Shown here one piece after another: positions 7,290-13,789 of a stretch of DNA of 64,000 nucleotides. Each line of letters starts with the position of its first letter. The first letter of the stretch is position 1. The position numbers were made by a program, and so were the translations under genes. The stretch is taken from NCBI GenBank assembly GCA_030697165.1, contig JAUYQQ010000004.1, forward strand, positions 141,390-205,389, in the 5' to 3' direction. Origin of the DNA: Acidobacteriota bacterium. GTDB taxonomy: Bacteria; Acidobacteriota; Vicinamibacteria; Vicinamibacterales; UBA2999. The notes under the pieces are model-generated. The model ran no database searches, was not told the DNA's origin, and worked only from the letters and a program-made list of their open reading frames with translations.

Positions 7290-10268
7290 ATGTTCGCAAA
7301 ACCTTTCGCAGTAATCATGTTGCTTTGCACGTTGGTCGCGCCCGCCTGGGCGCAGGATCAGCGTGGTTCGATTGAAGGCGTCGTCAAGGACGCCTCGGGT
7401 GCCGTCCTTCCGGGCGCTACCGTTGAAGCCACCGCTAACGGCGTCGTCAGCGCGACGGTGACCGACGCGGTCGGCCTGTACCGCTTCCCCTCGCTCCCCC
7501 CCGGCAACTACCGCGTCAGCGCCAACCTCCAGGGCTTCGTGGCCCGGGAAGTCGTTGAAGTGCGCGTCGGCCTCGGCCAGATGAAGAAGGTGGACTTCGC
7601 GTTGCCGCTCGCCGGCGTCGCCGAGACGGTGACCGTGACCGCCCAGACCCCGCTGGTCGACGTGCGCAGCACGTCGCGGCAGGCCAACATCCGCGCCGAG
7701 CAGGTCGAACTGCTGCCGAAGGGCCGCGACTTCACCACGATGGTGACGCAGGCGCCCGGCGCCAACCAGGAAAACAAGCTGGGCGGCATCTCGATCGACG
7801 GCGCCAGCGCCGGCGAGAACCGCTACATCATCGACGGCATCGAGACCACGAACCTGGTCAGCGGCACGTCGGGCAAGCGACTGATTTCCGACTTTGTCGA
7901 AGAAGTCCAGGTCAAGTCGAGCGGCTACACCGCGGAGTTTGGCGGCGCCACGGGCGGCGTGATCAACGCCATGACCAAGAGCGGCACCAACGAGATGCAC
8001 GGCAGCGGCATCTTCAACTACCAGAGCAGCTCGCTGTCCGGGGACCGGACCCCGACCCTGCGCCGCAACCTGGTGAACGACGACATCGCGGAGTACATCA
8101 CCTACCCAAAGGACGATGAAAAGCGGACTGAGCCCGGCTTCACCCTGGGCGGCCCGCTCGTCCGCGACCGCGCCTGGTTCTTCGGCGCCTACCTGCCGGT
8201 CATGGAAACGACCACGCGCAACGTCAGCCCGACGAGCGCCGGCAACCCCGCGGCGGGCACGGCCTCGGTCGAGCAGAAGACGCCGGCGCAGAACATCACC
8301 GCCAACGTCACCGCGCAACTGAGCAACAGCCTGCGCGGCCGCGTGTCATACAACAACAGCTGGCGTGAAACCAACGGCCTGTTGCCGGCACTGACCGGAA
8401 CCGATCCGGCCGGGACCAACTACACCAAGACCTCGAAGTTCCCGAACTACTCGGTGTCGGGCAACCTCGACTGGGTGGCGTCGCCCCGGTTCTTCCTCGG
8501 CATGCGCGGCGGCTACTACTTTGCCGACCAGAACGATTCGAACGTGGTCGAACAGCCGCGCGTCATCTTCTCGACCGGCAACAACATCGGCCTGCTCGAC
8601 ACGCCGGTGAGCCTGCAGCGGGCGAGCGGGTTCCAGAACATCCCCACCAACACCAAGGTGACGCGCGACCAGCAGACGCGTCTCTACTTCCAGGCCGACG
8701 GCACGCTCTACGCCAATGCAGGCGGCGCGCACCAGATCAAGTTCGGCGTGCAGGCCGACCAGGTCGGCAATAACGTGCTGAGCGGCGAATCGGCGAACCT
8801 CGTCCGGATCCGCTGGAATACCGCCCTTGGCGGTCTCCGTGGCCCGTATGGCTACTACCAGGTGCGCAGCAACGGTGTGGTCCCCAAACAGGGTTTCATC
8901 ACCGAGGGCGACGTCACGACCACCAACATCGGCCTGTTCATCCAGGATTCCTGGACCATCAACAACAAGCTGACCATCAACGCCGGCGTGCGCACCGAGC
9001 GCGAGCGGGTGCCGACCTACTCGACTCAGGAAGGCGTGCCGGACTACGGCGTCGAGTTCAACTTCGCCGACAAGCTGGCGCCGCGCGTCGGCTTCGCCTA
9101 CGACATCAAGGGCGACGGCAAGTGGAAGGCCTACGGTTCGTGGGGTGTCTTCTACGACATCTTCAAGCTGGAACTCCCCCGCGGTTCGTTCGGCGGCGAC
9201 AAGTGGCTCGAGTACTACTACACCCTCGACACGCCTGACTGGACCAACCTGACGGCCGGCGCCCAGTGCCCCCCGGCCTGCTCGGGCACGCTCATCCGCG
9301 GACCCGTCGACTTCCGGTTCGTCTCGCTTGACGCCGATCACCAGGATCCGGACCTGAAGCCCATGAAGCTGCAGGAAGCCTCGGCCGGCATTGAACACCA
9401 GCTGAACGACATCATGGCGGTCAGCGTCCGCTACGTGCACAAGCAGGTCGATCGCGCCATTGAAGATACGGGCGCCCTCGACGCCGCCGGCAACGAGATC
9501 TACATCATCGCCAACCCGGGCTTCAACCTGGCCTCACTCGCGTTCACCAACCCGAACGTGGCGAACCCGAAGGCGGTCCGCGACTTCGACAGCGTCGAGT
9601 TCGCGTTCGACAAGCGTTACGCCAACAACTGGTACCTGCGCGCCGGCTACACCTGGAGCCGCCTCTATGGCAACTACTCCGGTCTGTCGCAGTCTGACGA
9701 GAACGGCCGCACCAGCCCGAACGTGGGCCGGCTGTGGGACTACCCGCTGATGATGTTCCAGGACGGCGGCAAAGCAGCCCTGGGTCCGCTGGCGACCGAT
9801 CGCCCGCATCAGTTCAAGAGCCAGTTCATCTACATGTTCGGCTTCGGCACGAGCGTGGGCGTGAACGAATACATCGCGAGCGGCCTGCCGGTCACGCGCG
9901 AAATCGGCATCTACGCGCCGAACAACCTGCCGGTCCAGTACCTGGGCCGCGGCAGCGACGGCCGCACGCCGATGTTCTCGCAGACCGACCTGCTCGTGCA
10001 GCACAGCTTCAACGTGGGCGGCTCAAAGGAAGTGCAGCTGAGCCTGAACGTGCTCAACCTGTTCAACCAGGACACCGCGGTTGGGAAGCACTCGACCTAC
10101 CACAAGACCAACGGCGTGACGCCGGACGAGGCCTTGTTCTACACCGGCCGGCAGAACCTGGCCGACCTGATCGTCAGCCAGAACATCGTGAAGGATCCGC
10201 GTTTCCTGATGGACAACGCGTTCCAGACGCCGATGCAGGCCCGGATCGGCGTGCGCTTCCTCTTCTAA
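7290..10268 (+). CDS. TonB-dependent receptor, Oar-like, with carboxypeptidase-regulatory-like domain
   Basis: A 992-residue outer-membrane receptor. A signal peptide (MFAKPFAVIMLLCTLVAPAWA) precedes a carboxypeptidase-regulatory-like beta-sandwich (about residues 23-105: GSIEGVVKDASGAVLPGATV ... LYRFPSLPPGNYRVSA). A plug domain follows (VTVTAQTPLVD, IDGIETTNLVSGTSG, GATGGVINAMTKSGTNEMHG, to about 240). The rest is a beta-barrel rich in aromatic strands and ends in RIGVRFLF with the C-terminal Phe of barrel proteins. This architecture is greatly expanded in Acidobacteria and probably takes up large organic ligands; the ligand is unknown. The ATG at 7290 follows AAAGGAGG and opens the signal peptide. 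A strong terminator follows. Confidence 0.93.
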   Translation: MFAKPFAVIMLLCTLVAPAWAQDQRGSIEGVVKDASGAVLPGATVEATANGVVSATVTDAVGLYRFPSLPPGNYRVSANLQGFVAREVVEVRVGLGQMKKVDFALPLAGVAETVTVTAQTPLVDVRSTSRQANIRAEQVELLPKGRDFTTMVTQAPGANQENKLGGISIDGASAGENRYIIDGIETTNLVSGTSGKRLISDFVEEVQVKSSGYTAEFGGATGGVINAMTKSGTNEMHGSGIFNYQSSSLSGDRTPTLRRNLVNDDIAEYITYPKDDEKRTEPGFTLGGPLVRDRAWFFGAYLPVMETTTRNVSPTSAGNPAAGTASVEQKTPAQNITANVTAQLSNSLRGRVSYNNSWRETNGLLPALTGTDPAGTNYTKTSKFPNYSVSGNLDWVASPRFFLGMRGGYYFADQNDSNVVEQPRVIFSTGNNIGLLDTPVSLQRASGFQNIPTNTKVTRDQQTRLYFQADGTLYANAGGAHQIKFGVQADQVGNNVLSGESANLVRIRWNTALGGLRGPYGYYQVRSNGVVPKQGFITEGDVTTTNIGLFIQDSWTINNKLTINAGVRTERERVPTYSTQEGVPDYGVEFNFADKLAPRVGFAYDIKGDGKWKAYGSWGVFYDIFKLELPRGSFGGDKWLEYYYTLDTPDWTNLTAGAQCPPACSGTLIRGPVDFRFVSLDADHQDPDLKPMKLQEASAGIEHQLNDIMAVSVRYVHKQVDRAIEDTGALDAAGNEIYIIANPGFNLASLAFTNPNVANPKAVRDFDSVEFAFDKRYANNWYLRAGYTWSRLYGNYSGLSQSDENGRTSPNVGRLWDYPLMMFQDGGKAALGPLATDRPHQFKSQFIYMFGFGTSVGVNEYIASGLPVTREIGIYAPNNLPVQYLGRGSDGRTPMFSQTDLLVQHSFNVGGSKEVQLSLNVLNLFNQDTAVGKHSTYHKTNGVTPDEALFYTGRQNLADLIVSQNIVKDPRFLMDNAFQTPMQARIGVRFLF

Positions 10269-10292
10269 GCGCGCTCCGCGTCGGATATCATC

Positions 10293-10332
10293 ACTGCCCC
10301 GCGGGCTTCGGCCCGCGGGGCAGTTTCGTTTT
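10293..10332 (+). terminator. rho-independent terminator after the TonB receptor
   Basis: A perfect 14-bp stem (ACTGCCCCGCGGGC / GCCCGCGGGGCAGT, 10293-10306 with 10311-10324) closed by a TTCG tetraloop and followed by TTTCGTTTT. It begins 25 bases after the receptor stop codon and separates it from the TPR gene at 10356. Confidence 0.9.
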
Positions 10333-10355
10333 GGGGGGATCGCCCAGGAGGCTCC

Positions 10356-11096
10356 ATGCGCCACATACTCGCCCTCGCACTTGCCGCACTGACGTTGACC
10401 GGCACCGCGGCTGCGCAGACAACCCCCGAACGCGACCGCGCCCGGCCCCACAACCGGCAGGGGTGGGAACTGATGTCGGCCGAGTCGTTTGAACGGGCCG
10501 CCCAATCGTTCCAGCAGGCGGTGGCCATCGACAACACCTTCGAGGACGCGTTCTACGGGCTCGGCCGGGCCCAGATTGCCCTGAAGCAATACGTCTCGGC
10601 GATCGCCACGCTAACCACTTGCCGCAAGCTCTATATCGCCCAGGCCGGGCGCCACTTCACCAACCAGCAAGATGCCCAGCGCTACCGCCAGGATCGCATC
10701 ACCGAAATCGACGAACAAGTCCGCCAGGTGCAGACGATGCCGCCGAGCCCGCAGCAGCAGAACCTGCTCCGTCAACTGAATAACCAGCGTCGTGACATTC
10801 AGAATGCGATCGCGCGCGGCAACGACATGAGCATCGACGCGTCGGTGCCGCCGTGGGTGTCGCTGTCACTGGGCAGCGCGTACTTCCGGTCAGGCAAGCT
10901 CGCCGACGCCGAACGGGAGTACAAGGCCGCCATCGCCGTTGACGGCAGGTTCGGCGAGGCGCACAGCAACCTCGCGGTCGTCTACTTCGAAACCAACCGC
11001 ATCGCCGAAGCCGAGGCGTCGCTGAAGGCTGCGAAGAAGGCGGGCTTCAGGGTGAACCCGCAACTCGAACAGGCGATTCGGGACCGCAGGCCGTAG
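10356..11096 (+). CDS. exported TPR-repeat protein
   Basis: A 246-residue protein with a clear signal peptide (MRHILALALAALTLTGTAAAQ). TPR units are seen at about residues 30-70 (NRQGWELMSAESFERAAQSF, AVAIDNTFEDAFYGLGRAQI) and 165-235 (LSLGSAYFRSGKLADAEREY, AHSNLAVVYFETNRIAEAEA). A basic, Gln-rich helical linker about residues 110-155 joins them. It should act in the periplasm as a protein-binding scaffold. It follows the receptor gene but a terminator lies between them, so it is probably an independent unit. No specific partner can be named. Confidence 0.85.
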   Translation: MRHILALALAALTLTGTAAAQTTPERDRARPHNRQGWELMSAESFERAAQSFQQAVAIDNTFEDAFYGLGRAQIALKQYVSAIATLTTCRKLYIAQAGRHFTNQQDAQRYRQDRITEIDEQVRQVQTMPPSPQQQNLLRQLNNQRRDIQNAIARGNDMSIDASVPPWVSLSLGSAYFRSGKLADAEREYKAAIAVDGRFGEAHSNLAVVYFETNRIAEAEASLKAAKKAGFRVNPQLEQAIRDRRP

Positions 11097-11146
11097 GGCG
11101 AAATGCGCCCTTTCGTCTCCCTTCCCTGCCACTTCTTGTCGATGCC

Positions 11147-11170
11147 AGTGACGAGTTGTGTCACTTTTTG
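11147..11170 (+). terminator. probable rho-independent terminator
   Basis: AGTGAC - 7-base loop - GTCACT followed directly by TTTT, 50 bases after the TPR gene stop. A shorter AGGGCG/CGCCCT hairpin right at the stop (11095-11111) may contribute. The stem is only 6 bp, so strength is uncertain. Confidence 0.5.
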
Positions 11171-11256
11171 AGTGCGCCACACGTCTATTTCTGTAGGAAA
11201 CGCACATTTCTGTCTGGCGCGGTTCTTGTAGATATGGGGACAGAGGGAGTGCGCAC

Positions 11257-11640
11257 ATGAGACCCGTCCAAACGCAGGCCGACAGCACAGCAATGCCGCG
11301 AGCCCTGATCGTTGGCGCAGGTCCCGAGGCGCTGGCTGGCATTCAGCCGATGCTCGGCACCACCCGCTACCGCGTCGACTTCATCGACAAGGACGACACC
11401 CCGTACCTGGCGATTCGCCGGCGGCGTCCCGATCTGGTGGTGTTGTGTTTTGCGCCGGACGACGAAGAGGCGTGCCAGGTGCTGCAGATGCTGCAGCTCG
11501 ATCCGGCGACGCGCCGGCTGCCCATCCTCACCTACGTCAACGGCGAGGCCTACGCTATAATTTCGAGCCAATGGCCCCGGAAGACAACAAGCGCGATTCC
11601 AAGCGCATCGAACTCCTGGGGGCGTTACACGGCGAGGTAA
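11257..11640 (+). CDS. degenerate receiver-like protein
   Basis: A 127-residue ORF with a receiver-like layout: PRALIVGAGPEALAGIQPML, then RRPDLVVLCFAPDDEEACQVLQML, DPATRRLPILTYVNG. Compared with real receivers, the acidic pair after the first strand is replaced by GAG, and the phospho-accepting Asp (normally LVVLD) is C64. The protein therefore cannot be phosphorylated in the usual way. A GAGGGAG ribosome binding site precedes the ATG. The last 70 bases overlap the following PilZ gene in another frame, and the tail after YVNGEAYA looks unstructured. It may be a pseudo-receiver subunit, or the front part of a former receiver-PilZ fusion split by a frameshift. Confidence 0.6.
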   Translation: MRPVQTQADSTAMPRALIVGAGPEALAGIQPMLGTTRYRVDFIDKDDTPYLAIRRRRPDLVVLCFAPDDEEACQVLQMLQLDPATRRLPILTYVNGEAYAIISSQWPRKTTSAIPSASNSWGRYTAR

Positions 11641-11906
11641 TGGTATTCCAGCCGACCGCCGTGCGCCAGATGAGCCACGGCGGCATGCAGGTGGAAACCG
11701 GCTTCCCCCTGCAGCTGGATTCGCTTCACGAGTTCCGCCTCACCCTCGGCGATCGCTCGGTCGTCGTCAAGGGCCGCGTCGCGCACTCGCGCATCAGCGA
11801 CGTCGACCAGGACATCATCACCTACCGCACCGGCGTCGAGTTCATCGAACTGTCGGACCGCGTCGCCGCCGCGATCGCGCACTTCGTCGACGAGCTCACC
11901 AAGTAA
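11571..11906 (+). CDS. PilZ domain protein (cyclic di-GMP effector candidate)
   Basis: A 111-residue single PilZ-type domain: KRDSKRIELLGALHGEV, then MSHGGMQVETGFPL (the [DN]xSxxG-like region reads MSHGG), LTLGDRSVVVKGRVAHSRIS and TYRTGVEFIELSDRV at the end of the barrel. PilZ proteins bind cyclic di-GMP; the N-terminal RxxxR element is present only as KRDSKRIE, so binding is plausible but not certain. No ribosome binding site is obvious ahead of the ATG, and a TATAAT-like sequence lies about ten bases upstream. Translation is probably coupled to the overlapping receiver-like gene. The next sequence downstream is an unusual repeat. Confidence 0.75.
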   Translation: MAPEDNKRDSKRIELLGALHGEVMVFQPTAVRQMSHGGMQVETGFPLQLDSLHEFRLTLGDRSVVVKGRVAHSRISDVDQDIITYRTGVEFIELSDRVAAAIAHFVDELTK

Positions 11907-11911
11907 GTTGA

Positions 11912-12033
11912 AATTTGAAAGTTGGTAGTTGGTAGTTGAAGTTTGCAAGTGACAGTTTCAGTTCCTGAAACTGAAACTGAAACTTCCAACTTCAACTACC
12001 AACTTTCAACTCGTCAACTTTCAACTCTCAAGT
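11912..12033. repeat. low-complexity inverted repeat array (AGTTGAA / TTTCAG type)
   Basis: Between two convergent genes the DNA is built from short related words: TTGAAAGTTGGTAGTTGGTAG and CAGTTTCAG on one side, CTGAAACTGAAACTGAAAC and CAACTACCAACTTTCAAC on the other. The two halves are largely reverse complements around about 11967, so RNA or single-stranded DNA could fold into a long imperfect hairpin. The base composition is far from the genome average. A related direct array lies at 39972-40053. Confidence 0.75.
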
Positions 12034-12034
12034 T

Positions 12035-12439
12035 TCAAGTCCTGCCGAGGTGTTCGAGATAATCGCCCGAGTTAATGCGCTGCGCACGTCCGAGCGGCGC
12101 GTTGTAGAAGTATGCCCACGCCTGTTCCGTCCGGCCGTCGTCCAGCGTCACGTCGGTGAGGATGCGGGTGTAGAGGCTGCGTGCCGGTTCGCTCGGCCGG
12201 TAGCCCTCGATCTCGTCGAGCGCGGCCAGCACCGGGGCGGTGTCGAGCATCTCGTAGACCTCGCCCCAGACCCGGCCGGGGTCGTCGGTGGGAACCGCTG
12301 CGGGATAGATCCCTAGATCGAAGAGCGCGGCCCCAATGGAGCCACGCCCTGAGTAGTTGAGCTTCGGAGTGACGCGGAGCCGCCCGGGCCGATTGAACGG
12401 CGACATCAGCGTTCCGTAGAAAAAGACGTGGTCAGGCAC
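12035..12439 (-). CDS. gamma-glutamylcyclotransferase family protein
   Basis: About 134 residues. The start VPDHVFFYGTLMSPFNRPG contains the F-x-YGTL substrate-binding loop of the gamma-glutamylcyclotransferase/AIG2 fold, and ALDEIEGYRPSE supplies the catalytic Glu region (D-x-x-E-G). The C-terminal part reads LYTRILTDVTLDDGRTEQAWAYFYN. It probably acts on gamma-glutamyl amines or peptides in the cytoplasm; the substrate is not known. The GTG at 12439 is chosen because the family similarity begins there. The open frame continues upstream only as a shadow of the neighbouring gene. A palindromic repeat lies just upstream. Confidence 0.8.
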   Translation of the reverse strand: MPDHVFFYGTLMSPFNRPGRLRVTPKLNYSGRGSIGAALFDLGIYPAAVPTDDPGRVWGEVYEMLDTAPVLAALDEIEGYRPSEPARSLYTRILTDVTLDDGRTEQAWAYFYNAPLGRAQRINSGDYLEHLGRT

Positions 12440-12460
12440 GTCCGCGCATATTACCTCGCG

Positions 12461-12488
12461 GGAGCACTGAAGTGCTGCCCTTCTGGCA
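12461..12488. repeat. palindromic intergenic element (second copy)
   Basis: AGCACT-ga-AGTGCT followed by GCCCTTCTGGCA, nearly identical to the element at 5877-5905 (AGCACT-aa-AGTGCT then GCCCTCCTGGCA). It sits between the 3' end of the gene at 12489 and the start of the cyclotransferase gene. Confidence 0.5.
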
Positions 12489-13493
12489 CTACTGGATGGC
12501 GGCGGCTTTGCGGCCCTTGGCGAGGCCCTCGAGCACGTCGAGCACTTCCGCCGGCACCGTGAACGACAGGGCGACGTTCTTGCCTTCGCCCGACAGCAGC
12601 AGCGAGTCGGCCATCGCCTGCATGCCGGGCTGGCTACCCGCCTGCATCTTGGCCAGTGCCAGCACGCCCTTGAGCACATCGCGCAGGTTGGCGGCCGAGG
12701 TTTCGTCCTTGGCCTCGGCCTTGAGCACGCCGCTCACGCCCCCGTTGATGTGGCCGGCCGCCGAGAACCACGTGATGGCGGGCATCTGCGCGGCGATTTC
12801 GGTGGGCAGGCCCGACTGGTGGGCAATGGCGTCGAAACGGCCCACTGCCCAGGCGTTGGCGTTGTCGAGCTCGCTCACGAGGCGCATCATCTCGATGTTG
12901 CCCACGACGTTGCGGTTTTCGCGGCGCGCGTCAATCGAAGCTTTCACGCCGGTCACGCTGCCGAACGCGACCAGGTCGGCCGCGACGAACCCAAGGGCCA
13001 TGCCCTCGTCTGCCGTGTCGCGCTTTTCCTCGTGGAACGCAATCAGGCGCTTGCCCTGGTACTCGGAAACCGTGGAGCCATGCTCGAGCGCCAGCGCCTC
13101 GATGCGCGACGCCTCGAACCGGCCGCGGACCAGCAGCAGGAATGCCTCGTTGGGCTTGTCGGCAATGTTGCCCTTGGGCATCACGGCGGCGACCACGGTG
13201 TCGATGTCTTCTTCGAAGTTGAGGCCGGTCTTCTCCTCGAACTCGTTCTTCTGGTTCTGCGAGGGCTCCATCTCGGTGAACCGCTTGCGCAGCTGTGAGT
13301 TCATCACGTCGCGCACGTTGGCGTAGGCAACGACCGCCGCATCGGCCGGCACGTACTCGAGCTCTTCCGGACCGGCGGCGCTCGTCAGGACCGAGACCGG
13401 CAAGCCCATGTAGGACGCGACAATGCCCGTCCCCAGGCCAATAGCCAGAATCGCGCCCGTAACCGCCACGAAGTATCGCGTCTTGTTCGACAT
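12489..13493 (-). CDS. membrane-anchored protein of unknown function
   Basis: A 334-residue protein with an N-terminal signal anchor (YFVAVTGAILAIGLGTGIVASYMG). The large extracytoplasmic part begins EELEYVPADAAVVAYANVRDVMNSQLRKRF and continues with alternating strands and helices (EEDIDTVVAAVMP, AFLLLVRGRFEASRIEALAL, TISEYQG-like GSTVSEYQGKRLIAF). The pattern of strand-loop-helix and the phrase PADAAVVAYANV recall DUF3352-like acidobacterial proteins that monitor or bind envelope components; I do not assign a function. It is followed on the same strand by the cyclotransferase gene, separated by the palindromic element. A GC-rich hairpin region lies upstream. Confidence 0.75.
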   Translation of the reverse strand: MSNKTRYFVAVTGAILAIGLGTGIVASYMGLPVSVLTSAAGPEELEYVPADAAVVAYANVRDVMNSQLRKRFTEMEPSQNQKNEFEEKTGLNFEEDIDTVVAAVMPKGNIADKPNEAFLLLVRGRFEASRIEALALEHGSTVSEYQGKRLIAFHEEKRDTADEGMALGFVAADLVAFGSVTGVKASIDARRENRNVVGNIEMMRLVSELDNANAWAVGRFDAIAHQSGLPTEIAAQMPAITWFSAAGHINGGVSGVLKAEAKDETSAANLRDVLKGVLALAKMQAGSQPGMQAMADSLLLSGEGKNVALSFTVPAEVLDVLEGLAKGRKAAAIQ

Positions 13494-13574
13494 GCGGGTC
13501 TCCTGCTTGAGTATACGGACTCGCCGGGGGCGTTAGTTCCGCAATTCGTCACATTTCTGTCGTTTTAGGCGCTC

Positions 13575-13745
13575 TTTGGGGCGCCCTTCGGGCGTAGGGC
13601 TCGGCGCTCCGCGCCTGGTAGGGCTCGACCTTCGGTCTTCGTAGGGCTTGGCGCTCCCGCGCCTCGTGGGGAATCCCCCAGGACGGCCCATCGGGCCGAC
13701 CCCAACGACGGCGGCGGAGCCGCCGAGCCCCAGGAGGGGCGACTT
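13575..13745. repeat. cluster of tandem mini-hairpins in a 296-base intergenic gap
   Basis: Three tandem units of about 24 bases (13594, 13618, 13641) each start GTAGGGCTYG and contain a small hairpin: GGCGC-tcc-GCGCC, GACC-ttc-GGTC and GGCGC-tccc-GCGCC. They are flanked by GGGGCGCCC..GGGC, GGCCC-atc-GGGCC and GGCGGC-gga-GCCGCC. Arm bases differ between units while pairing is kept, as in selected RNA structure or hairpin-type repeats. The gap 13494-13789 holds no gene; frames through it are compositional. Confidence 0.6.
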
Positions 13746-13789
13746 GTCCACCGAAGCGCTCGGCGCGAAGGTGGAAGCCCCGACCCCCC

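Noticed and set aside
7015..7299. A 94-codon minus-strand frame in the gap before the TonB receptor
   Set aside because: It runs through the receptor's ribosome binding site region and hairpin leader, and its translation shows no domain or conserved pattern.
10356..11096. The TPR gene as part of the TonB receptor operon
   Set aside because: A perfect 14-bp GC-rich terminator with a T-rich tail lies between them.
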